64,000 nucleotides of DNA from Vibrio mexicanus (GTDB lineage Bacteria > Pseudomonadota > Gammaproteobacteria > Enterobacterales > Vibrionaceae). Where the stretch lies: the NCBI RefSeq assembly GCF_001012815.1, contig NZ_JYJP01000109.1:159757-223756 (forward strand), given 5' to 3'. The position numbers were made by a program, and so were the translations under genes. The notes under the pieces are model-generated. The model had not been told where the DNA came from. It saw only the letters and a program-made list of their open reading frames with translations, and made no database searches. Below, piece after piece: positions 56,905 to 64,000 of the stretch. Each line of letters begins with the position of its first letter. Position 1 is the stretch's first letter.

Positions 56905-57250
56905 ATTGATCGATTTATATATTGCTGAAAGCATGGCTTTAAATATCACTTTTAAGATTTAATGTCTGTTTAAAATCCAAAAACAGCACATGTAACTTAT
57001 GCTTTCGGTGTGTGGTTATATAAATATTCTTTTTGGGGCAGATCGCTGATCAGTTTGGATAAAGCCGATGATCGTGTTCCGATCATTGTTGGTCAAAATC
57101 GAGTATTGAAGGATCTCTAGTATAGGCCTAGCTCTGAGCAATAACTGAGTGTTTACGCCGAATTTGACGAAACTTAACTGTGATGAAGATCAAAGTTTGG
57201 CTTAGATGTCGCGGTAAGATACTTATAAGTCTGAACAGATAGGTAATACG
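56905..57250. other. Region between the AlaX gene and yfgJ
   Basis: 346 bases. It has a small stem atgatcg/cgatcat near 57068-57087 and otherwise no signal or ORF that I can support. Confidence 0.5.
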
Positions 57251-57477
57251 ATGAGCGAAAATATCTGCCTAAGTGCGATAAAGAGCTGGAATGGGATGGA
57301 GCCTACTTTTGCCAACCGTGTAACAGCCACTATAAAAAGATAGGTTACTGCCCGGAGTGTGATAAAGAACTCGAGAAGTTACAAGCCTGTGGTGCCGCAA
57401 GCTATTTTTGCAACCACTGTAACGAGCTTAAATCGAAATCTCGAGTGAGATTTGAGTTTGCAGAAATTCAAGCCTAA
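57251..57477 (+). CDS. yfgJ: Small zinc-ribbon protein (YfgJ family), frame broken by one missing base
   Basis: A short gene hidden by a frame break. With a C restored at 57268-57269 (tgc-cct-aag-tgc) it is 75 residues: MSENICPKCDKELEWDG and onward. It has four CxxC knuckles (CPKC, CQPC, CPEC, CNHC) and the phrase LQACGAASYFC, close to E. coli YfgJ, which sits near der and xseA as here. Function unknown; likely a zinc-binding rubredoxin-like or RNA/protein adaptor. Because it is small and broken it would be missed by gene callers. Confidence 0.8.
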
Positions 57478-57524
57478 CTAATCTACTAGTAAGCTGTTGT
57501 ATCAGCTTAAGTCGCTTTGAAGCT

Positions 57525-58856
57525 TTAGTTGACCGTTGAGTGAACCACACCATTTGCTAAACGGGTGATCAGTTGATCGCCCGTTTTTACTTTGTCTGCG
57601 TTATCAATCACCTGACCGTCTTGGGTTTGGGTGATCGAGTAACCGCGTTTAAGTGTGGCAAGAGGGCTTACTGTTTCAAGCTTCTCTGCAGCCAATGACA
57701 ACTGGTGCCTTGTCGTGAGTAGCTTTCTGTCCATTGCGTCGAGCAGCTTTTGATGACTGTTAGTCAAATGAAGCTTCTGCTCAGCCAGTTTTTTGCTTGG
57801 TGAAGAGAGCTGGATCTTATGTTCTGCACGCGAAATTGCTTGCTGCCTTGAAGCAATATATCGAACCATTGATTGTCTGAGCCGATTGTCGAGGTCATCC
57901 AATCTTTGGCTTTGACGCTGCAATTGGTAGTTCGGATGCTGTTTATCTAGCTGGTGGGAAAGCCGAGTAATAAGTGCATTCTGATGGGCGAGATAATGAC
58001 GCATTCCATTGTGCAGCTTCTGGATCATTCCAGTCAGTGCTTGCGTCTTATGGCTGTTATCACGACTAACGAGTTCAGCCGCTGCCGATGGTGTTGGGGC
58101 GCGCATATCGGCTACAAAGTCAGCAATGGTGACATCGACTTCGTGACCAACGGCGCTGATTATCGGGATTTGGCTTGCTGCAATCGTGCGAGCAACAATT
58201 TCGTTGTTGAAGCACCAAAGATCTTCTAACGAGCCACCACCACGGCCAACGATTAATACATCACACTCATTACGGCTGTTGGCACATCCAATCGCTTGAG
58301 CAATTTGAATCGCTGCTTCTTCGCCCTGAACCATAGTCGGATAGATCACCACAGGTAAGCTCGGGTCACGCCTCTTCAGTACGTCGAGAATATCAAACAG
58401 CGCCGCTCCAGTTTTGGAAGTAATGATACCAACTCGTTTTGGATGCTCAGGCAGAGGTTTCTTGGCGGTTTGAGCAAACAACCCTTCGCCTGCGAGTTTC
58501 ATCTTTAGTTCTTCGAACTGCTGCTGTAAGCGGCCGTCACCTTCTGGCTGCATGCTTTCAATGATCAGTTGATAATCACCGCGAGGCTCATAGAGAGACA
58601 AGCGAGCTTTGACTAAAACTTGATTACCATTCTGAGGTTTGAAGTTAACTCGGCGGTTGTTACCGCGAAACATCGCACACTTTACTTGAGCACGAGAGTC
58701 TTTAAGAGTGAGGTACCAGTGGCCGGAAACAGGCGCAGAGAAATTAGAGATTTCACCAATCAGCCAAACAATGCCCATCTCATTTTCGAGCAGTAATCGA
58801 ACTTCGGAATTTAAACGAGAGACAGTAAAGATGTTTTGATTGGTCAGAGAAGACAC
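57525..58856 (-). CDS. xseA: Exodeoxyribonuclease VII large subunit
   Basis: 443 residues from GTG 58856, which begins SSLTNQNIFTVSRLNSEVR, the family N-terminus. A longer frame from 58982 adds 42 hydrophobic residues without family support. OB-fold domain (about 10-105: GEISNFSAPVSGHWYLTLKD), catalytic core with GIITSKTGAALFDILDVLKRRDP and VGRGGGSLEDLWCFN, then long coiled-coil helices that bind XseB. It degrades single-stranded DNA. Divergent from guaB. Confidence 0.94.
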   Translation of the reverse strand: MSSLTNQNIFTVSRLNSEVRLLLENEMGIVWLIGEISNFSAPVSGHWYLTLKDSRAQVKCAMFRGNNRRVNFKPQNGNQVLVKARLSLYEPRGDYQLIIESMQPEGDGRLQQQFEELKMKLAGEGLFAQTAKKPLPEHPKRVGIITSKTGAALFDILDVLKRRDPSLPVVIYPTMVQGEEAAIQIAQAIGCANSRNECDVLIVGRGGGSLEDLWCFNNEIVARTIAASQIPIISAVGHEVDVTIADFVADMRAPTPSAAAELVSRDNSHKTQALTGMIQKLHNGMRHYLAHQNALITRLSHQLDKQHPNYQLQRQSQRLDDLDNRLRQSMVRYIASRQQAISRAEHKIQLSSPSKKLAEQKLHLTNSHQKLLDAMDRKLLTTRHQLSLAAEKLETVSPLATLKRGYSITQTQDGQVIDNADKVKTGDQLITRLANGVVHSTVN

Positions 58857-59088
58857 AGCTAATCTCGTGGGCGTGAGTATGGAAATTAGCGGCAATATAA
58901 TACATAGCAAGGGGTAATTGCAAATAAAAAATAGAAAAATGTGTAGCCAAGCGATTTCGTTAGCCGTATAATCCGTCCGCAATATCTAATCCAAATGCAG
59001 CTCAATTTAGGTTAATTGACTGCCCTCATTATGCGAAACGATGAGATTGGATTGTTCTTTCTACCCCTCTAATTGTGAGATATTGCAA

Positions 59089-60552
59089 ATGCTAAGAATT
59101 GCCAAAGAAGCGCTGACATTCGACGACGTCCTGCTAGTGCCAGCACACTCCACCGTTCTCCCAAACACAGCTGATCTTCGCACTCAGCTGACGAAGAATA
59201 TCACCCTAAACATCCCAATGATCTCTGCATCTATGGACACAGTGACCGAAGCACGTCTTGCTATCGCACTGGCTCAAGAAGGTGGTATCGGCTTTATCCA
59301 CAAGAACATGTCTATTGAGCAGCAAGCTGAGATGGTTCGTCAGGTTAAGATCTTTGAAGCTGGTGTGGTTACTGCACCGGTAACGGTTCGTCCTGATGCA
59401 ACAATTGCTGACGTTGTGGCCCTAACAGAAAAACACGGCTTTGCTGGTTTCCCTGTAGTCACTGATAACAAAGAGCTCGTTGGTATTATTACTGGCCGTG
59501 ATGTTCGCTTTGTAACAGACCTATCAAAGACGGTTGAGTCAGTAATGACACCAAAAGATCGCCTAGCTTCGGTTAAAGAAGGTGCATCTCGTGAAGAAGT
59601 TCAAGAAAAAATGCACAGCGCTCGTGTTGAGAAAGTACTGGTTGTTAACGACGAGTTCCAACTAACAGGTATGATCACAGCAAAAGACTTCCACAAAGCA
59701 GAACGTAAACCGAACGCATGTAAAGATGCGCAAGGTCGTCTACGCGTTGGCGCGGCTGTTGGTGCTGGCGCTGGTAACGAAGAGCGTGTAGCTGCTCTTG
59801 TTGAAGCAGGTGTTGACGTTCTACTTATCGACTCTTCACACGGTCACTCTGAAGGTGTACTAAACCGCATTCGTGAAACTCGTGCAGCATTCCCAGACCT
59901 AGACATCATCGGCGGTAACGTTGCAACAGGTGCAGGTGCAAAAGCACTGATTGAAGCGGGCGTAAGCGCGGTTAAAGTGGGTATCGGCCCAGGTTCAATC
60001 TGTACAACTCGTATCGTGACAGGTGTAGGCGTTCCACAGATCACTGCAATCTCTGACGCAGCAGAAGCAGCAGCAGAGTTCGGTATTCCTGTAATTGCTG
60101 ATGGCGGTATTCGCTTCTCAGGCGATATCTGTAAAGCTATCGTTGCAGGTGCATCATGTGTGATGGTTGGTTCTATGTTCGCAGGTACTGAAGAAGCACC
60201 GGGCGAAGTTATCCTTTACAACGGCCGTTCATACAAAGCTTACCGTGGCATGGGTTCACTTGGCGCAATGTCTCAAGGTTCTTCTGACCGTTACTTCCAA
60301 TCTGATAACGCGGCTGACAAGCTGGTTCCAGAAGGTATCGAAGGTCGTATCGCTTACAAAGGCCGCCTAAAAGAGATCGTTCACCAACAAATGGGTGGTC
60401 TTCGTTCAAGCATGGGTCTAACAGGTTCTGCAACAATCGAAGATATGCGTACTAAAGCTGAATTTGTACGTATCTCTGGTGCAGGCATGAAAGAGTCTCA
60501 CGTACACGACGTTCAAATTACAAAAGAAGCACCAAACTACCGTCTAGGTTAA
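59089..60552 (+). CDS. guaB: Inosine-5'-monophosphate dehydrogenase
   Basis: 487 residues from ATG 59089 (MLRIAKEALTFDDVLLVPAH), the conserved N-terminus and usual length; a frame from 59041 adds 16 unrelated residues. It oxidises IMP to XMP, the first step to GMP. Catalytic Cys loop GPGSICTTR, two CBS domains between about residues 93 and 205, and the flap GMGSLGAM are visible. Strong codon bias. It is divergent from xseA, and a terminator separates it from guaA. Confidence 0.97.
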   Translation: MLRIAKEALTFDDVLLVPAHSTVLPNTADLRTQLTKNITLNIPMISASMDTVTEARLAIALAQEGGIGFIHKNMSIEQQAEMVRQVKIFEAGVVTAPVTVRPDATIADVVALTEKHGFAGFPVVTDNKELVGIITGRDVRFVTDLSKTVESVMTPKDRLASVKEGASREEVQEKMHSARVEKVLVVNDEFQLTGMITAKDFHKAERKPNACKDAQGRLRVGAAVGAGAGNEERVAALVEAGVDVLLIDSSHGHSEGVLNRIRETRAAFPDLDIIGGNVATGAGAKALIEAGVSAVKVGIGPGSICTTRIVTGVGVPQITAISDAAEAAAEFGIPVIADGGIRFSGDICKAIVAGASCVMVGSMFAGTEEAPGEVILYNGRSYKAYRGMGSLGAMSQGSSDRYFQSDNAADKLVPEGIEGRIAYKGRLKEIVHQQMGGLRSSMGLTGSATIEDMRTKAEFVRISGAGMKESHVHDVQITKEAPNYRLG

Positions 60553-60672
60553 TTTTTACTGGCTATTTCGCTCAATAGCGGCATCGAAAGTGCTCATTTA
60601 TACTTATAAACTGCGCGCTTTCTCTTTGCTCTTAAGCGAAATACCGGCGTAAAAATAAAACCTATATATTCG

Positions 60673-60688
60673 ACGGAAACGTTTGCTT
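60673..60688. promoter_or_regulatory. PurR-like operator upstream of guaA
   Basis: acggaaacgtttgctt matches the PurR consensus aCGCAAACGTTTGCGT at 14 of 16 positions, including the central AAACGTTT. It lies 100 bases before guaA, between the guaB stop and its terminator. Confidence 0.65.
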
Positions 60689-60708
60689 TTTTGCTTGAAG
60701 CATTGATG

Positions 60709-60734
60709 AGAGGCGAGTAAACTCGCCTCGTTTT
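60709..60734 (+). terminator. Intrinsic terminator between guaB and guaA
   Basis: Stem gaggcgagt-aa-actcgcctc followed by gtttt. It implies that guaA is not simply read through from guaB. Confidence 0.8.
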
Positions 60735-60787
60735 CATAACCTATAGCCCAGTTTTTATGACTGAGGTTAACGATAAGACTGCTCAAA

Positions 60788-62341
60788 ATGACTAAAAATA
60801 TTCATGACCAACGTATTCTGATTCTGGACTTCGGTTCTCAGTACACTCAGCTAGTTGCTCGCCGCGTTCGTGAGATCGGCGTTTACTGTGAACTATGGAG
60901 CTGGGATGTTGAAGAGTCGGACATTCGTGAATTCAATCCAGATGGCATTATCCTATCTGGTGGCCCAGAGAGTGTAACGGAAGACAACTCTCCACGTGCT
61001 CCGCAATACGTATTTGACTCTGGTGTTCCTGTTTTAGGTGTATGTTACGGCATGCAAACTATGGCAGAGCAGCTAGGTGGTAAAGTAGCAGGTTCGAATG
61101 AACGTGAATTTGGCTACGCGCAAGTTAAAGTGTCTGGTGAATCAGCGCTGTTTAAAGATCTTGAAGCAACTCAAGATGTTTGGATGAGCCACGGCGACAA
61201 AGTTGTCGAGATCCCAGCAGACTTCGTTAAAGTTGGCGAAACGGACACTTGTCCATACGCTGCAATGGCTAACGAAGAGAAGAAATACTACGGTGTTCAG
61301 TTCCACCCAGAAGTAACGCACACTAAACAAGGCCTACAAATGCTAGAGAACTTCGTTCTTGGCGTATGTGGCTGTGAGCGTCTTTGGACTTCTGAATCTA
61401 TCATCGAAGACGCGGTTGCTCGTATTAAAGAACAAGTGGGTGATGACGAAGTTATCCTTGGCCTATCTGGTGGTGTTGATTCATCAGTCGTTGCAATGCT
61501 TGCTCACCGCGCGATCGGCGACAAACTAACCTGTGTATTCGTTGATAACGGTCTACTTCGTTTGAACGAAGCTGAACAAGTGATGGACATGTTCGGCAAC
61601 AAGTTTGGTTTGAACATTGTTCACGTAAACGCTGAAGATCGCTTCCTAGAAGCGCTCAAAGGCGAGAGCGATCCAGAAGCGAAGCGTAAGATCATCGGCC
61701 ACGTGTTCGTAGACATCTTTGACGAAGAGTCTAAGAAGCTTTCAAATGCTAAATGGCTCGCTCAAGGTACTATCTACCCAGACGTTATCGAATCTGCCGC
61801 TTCTAAGACTGGTAAAGCACACGTAATCAAGTCTCACCACAACGTTGGTGGCCTTCCGGATGACATGGAAATGGGCCTAGTAGAGCCTCTACGTGAGCTA
61901 TTTAAAGATGAAGTACGTAAGATTGGTCTAGAGCTTGGTCTTCCATACAACATGCTTTACCGCCACCCATTCCCAGGTCCTGGTCTAGGTGTTCGTGTTC
62001 TTGGCGAAATCAAGAAAGAGTACTGTGATTTGCTGCGTCGTGCTGATGCTATCTTTATTGAAGAGCTACACAACGCAGATCTTTACCACAAAGTATCTCA
62101 AGCGTTCACGGTATTCCTACCAGTTCGCTCTGTAGGTGTTATGGGTGATGGCCGTAAGTACGATTGGGTTGTGTCTCTACGTGCAGTAGAAACGATCGAC
62201 TTTATGACGGCGCACTGGGCGCACTTGCCATACGATTTCCTAGGTAAAGTGTCTAACCGCATTATCAATGAAGTCGACGGCATCTCACGCGTTGTTTACG
62301 ATATTTCTGGTAAGCCACCAGCGACAATTGAATGGGAATAA
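60788..62341 (+). CDS. guaA: GMP synthase (glutamine-hydrolysing)
   Basis: 517 residues. Amidotransferase domain with the active Cys in GVCYGMQTMAEQLGG and its His/Glu in FHPEVTHT; ATP pyrophosphatase domain with the PP-loop LGLSGGVDSSVVA at about 230; dimerisation domain at the end (KPPATIEWE). It turns XMP into GMP after GuaB. Own upstream region with a PurR-like box; terminator follows. Confidence 0.98.
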   Translation: MTKNIHDQRILILDFGSQYTQLVARRVREIGVYCELWSWDVEESDIREFNPDGIILSGGPESVTEDNSPRAPQYVFDSGVPVLGVCYGMQTMAEQLGGKVAGSNEREFGYAQVKVSGESALFKDLEATQDVWMSHGDKVVEIPADFVKVGETDTCPYAAMANEEKKYYGVQFHPEVTHTKQGLQMLENFVLGVCGCERLWTSESIIEDAVARIKEQVGDDEVILGLSGGVDSSVVAMLAHRAIGDKLTCVFVDNGLLRLNEAEQVMDMFGNKFGLNIVHVNAEDRFLEALKGESDPEAKRKIIGHVFVDIFDEESKKLSNAKWLAQGTIYPDVIESAASKTGKAHVIKSHHNVGGLPDDMEMGLVEPLRELFKDEVRKIGLELGLPYNMLYRHPFPGPGLGVRVLGEIKKEYCDLLRRADAIFIEELHNADLYHKVSQAFTVFLPVRSVGVMGDGRKYDWVVSLRAVETIDFMTAHWAHLPYDFLGKVSNRIINEVDGISRVVYDISGKPPATIEWE

Positions 62342-62370
62342 TCTCGTCTATATTAAATTGTTAGCATAAT

Positions 62371-62401
62371 AAAAGGCCGCAAACATTGTTTGCGGCTTTT
62401 T
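62371..62401 (+). terminator. Intrinsic terminator of guaA
   Basis: Stem aaaggccgcaaac / gtttgcggctttt-like with loop att, then a T run. Confidence 0.92.
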
Positions 62402-62598
62402 GTTTTTCTGGGGTGTTTAATTTTATCGTTGAATCTGCGGAGCATCGCAAGCTTGCATTAGCAACATATGATAAACCAGTTGGTATATGGCCTATTCCAC
62501 TCGCATAGTTCACGGTTTTGACCAAAAACTTCTACCTTGTTTTACGTGTGCTACCTACTCTCATGGCATCCAATAAAACGTAAAACAAGGAAGACAAA

Positions 62599-64000
62599 AT
62601 GGTTAAGCTAACCAAGCTAACATTTGCCGTGAGCGCCCTGCTAGCAGCAAACAGTTATGCAACCATGAACATCCAACCCGACCCAGAAAACCCAACGGGC
62701 TATGTCGTCTCAAGAGCCGATATACAAGCTGTTGAAGCGTCTAAAACCTCTGATCCAATGTATGCCATCTGGTCAAAAGCACTAGAGACTCAACCAAACA
62801 CCATTGTTGAAGCGATCGAACCGGGAAAAGCGGATAACCCACCAAACGTAAAACGCGTTGAACGTGTATTCCCTCATGCTGAGTGGGACTTCCTAACTCA
62901 AATGGCGGCCCCTGAGTACACTTATACACGCTTCTTACGTGCTATCGGTAAATTCCCTGCCTTCTGTGGCGAATACACCGATGGCCGTGATTCTGATGCA
63001 ATCTGTAAAAAATCTATCGTGACGGCGTTTGCACACTTTGCTCAAGAGACAGGTGGCCACATTGCCATCGACAACATCTCAGACAACCCTTTAGCTCTTG
63101 AAGAGTGGCAGCAAGCACTAGTACACGTTCGTGAGATGGGCTGGGCAGAAGGTCAGGAAGGTTACACAACGGGCTGTGGTCAGAACGATTGGCAGAACAA
63201 GCGTTGGCCATGTGCAGCAGGGCAAGGTTACTTTGGCCGTGGTGCTAAACAGTTGTCTTACCACTTTAACTATGGCGCTTTCTCTGAAGTGATGTTCGAT
63301 GGCGATGCAACCGTACTATTGAACAACCCAGGTTTAGTGGCGGATTCTTGGTTAAATTTAGCGTCTGCAATTTGGTTCTTCTTAACACCACAAGCGCCTA
63401 AGCCTGCGATGTTGCATGTCATTGACCGCACATGGACGCCATCACAGCGAGAAATTGATGCGGGTATTGGCTATGGTTTCGGTACTACCATTAATGTTAT
63501 CAACGGCGGTATAGAGTGTGGTGAGCAAAACAAAGAAAAAGGCCAACCAGTAAACCGTATTCGTTACTGGGAAGGGCTGTCTTCTCACTACCAAATCCCA
63601 ATTGAAGCGGATGAGAAGAACACATGTTGCAGCAACTGCCATACGGTAGTTTGAACCTAAACGGCGCAACAGATGTGCTCTATACCAACTGGGATGGTAA
63701 CTGGAAGTACTACTCAGATCGCCCAGGTGGTGCATCGTTTGAATGTGAGCTGGTGGGTTTCCAAACGGCATATTCTGCACTGGTTCCGGGTGACTACCAG
63801 AAGTGTGTAACGAACTTCTATGGTTCACATGCTAATTGGCCTGAAGTACGTGTGGTTGAGAAGCTGGACCCAGTCGATCCTGGCACAAACCCGGGTGGTA
63901 ATGGTTGGAATGCGAGCAAAGTGTACACAGCAGGTGAGCAAGTTGAACACAACGGCGCAACGTATGAAGCGCAAGTGGTGGACACAAGGTGATGACCCTG
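62599..64000 (+). CDS. Secreted GH19 chitinase with carbohydrate-binding module, partial and frame-broken
   Basis: Signal peptide MVKLTKLTFAVSALLAANSYA, then a glycoside hydrolase 19 domain: AHFAQETGGHIA holds a catalytic Glu, GYFGRGAKQLSYHFNYGAF is the family signature, and NVINGGIECG lies near its end. The frame breaks at about 63629: tgttggcag instead of tgttgcag gives NTCWQQLPYGSLNLNG and continues. After a Pro/Gly linker (about 63870-63905) a CBM5/12 module begins (VYTAGEQVEHNGATYEA). A second break near 63970 follows: the expected AKWWTQGDDP lies in another frame, so one extra or two missing bases are implied there. The gene runs off the window. It degrades chitin outside the cell. A homologous gene follows guaA in Vibrio cholerae as far as I recall. 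Confidence 0.88.

Noticed and set aside
58857..58982. N-terminal hydrophobic extension of xseA
   Set aside because: ExoVII is cytoplasmic and the family starts near SSLTNQN; the extension is upstream DNA read in frame.
59041..59088. Longer guaB start at 59041
   Set aside because: The added 16 residues have no counterpart in GuaB; ATG 59089 gives the conserved N-terminus and length.
2993..63629. Programmed ribosomal frameshifting as the cause of the split genes
   Set aside because: The breaks occur at many unrelated runs without a shared slippery heptamer plus stem or internal Shine-Dalgarno, and in genes where frameshifting is not known. A missing base explains all.

Overview
The window is a stretch of bacterial chromosome that reads as Vibrio (Vibrionaceae), most likely the larger chromosome. 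The reasons are the gene content and order (prx/oxyR2, aceB-aceA, queA-tgt-yajC-secDF, suhB/trmJ, iscRSUA-hscBA-fdx-iscX, pepB, ndk, rlmN, rodZ-ispG-hisS-yfgM-bamB-der, xseA/guaB-guaA, chitinase), the moderate GC content and the protein signatures. I did not fix a species.

Layout. 1-6.9 kb: the distal half of a tight adherence (Tad/Flp) pilus operon (a partial gene, tadE, tadF, tadZ, tadA, tadB, tadC, tadD). 6.9-10.4 kb: a chromate transporter with a divergent LysR gene, then nnrS. 10.5-14.7 kb: an adenine/adenosine deaminase and glpK-glpD, all on the minus strand. 15.1-18.2 kb: dapD, then a peroxiredoxin divergent from an OxyR2-type regulator. 18.5-24.5 kb: an accessory-looking block of a large secreted M60/ImpA-like metalloprotease, a LysR regulator and a DUF1254 exported protein. 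25.2-28.4 kb: the glyoxylate shunt (aceB, aceA). 28.4-31.1 kb: a chemoreceptor and a CBS-domain protein. 31.6-37.2 kb: queuosine genes and Sec accessory genes. 37.7-45.2 kb: suhB, trmJ and the complete Isc iron-sulfur operon with two adjacent IscR sites. 45.4-57.5 kb: housekeeping genes. 57.5-62.3 kb: xseA, guaB and guaA. 62.6 kb to the end: a GH19 chitinase that runs off the window.

The most important fact for anyone using this sequence is its error pattern. At least 17 single-base deletions break reading frames in 14 genes, many of them essential or housekeeping (secF, hscA, bamB, queA, aceB, pepB). All sit in short same-base runs such as G6 to G5 or CC to C. Adding back one base each time restores a family-typical full-length protein. 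This is the signature of sequencing or assembly error rather than of decay. I therefore annotate these genes as full-length CDS and give the break point in each. One in-frame amber codon, in the DUF1254 gene, does not fit the deletion pattern and may be real.

Beyond genes, the window holds two 267-bp ERIC-like miniature elements (14765-15031 and 31175-31441) whose internal stem shows a compensatory change, and a third, unrelated repeat of the same length (37285-37551). It also holds strong palindromes upstream of nnrS, aceB, rodZ and the metalloprotease, a PurR-like box before guaA, and many clear intrinsic terminators. I saw no rRNA, tRNA, CRISPR array, prophage or integrase gene. I did not find a convincing wholly new system. 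The best candidates for unexplained biology are the 18.5-24.5 kb protease/LysR/DUF1254 block, the palindrome array before aceB and the structured repeats.
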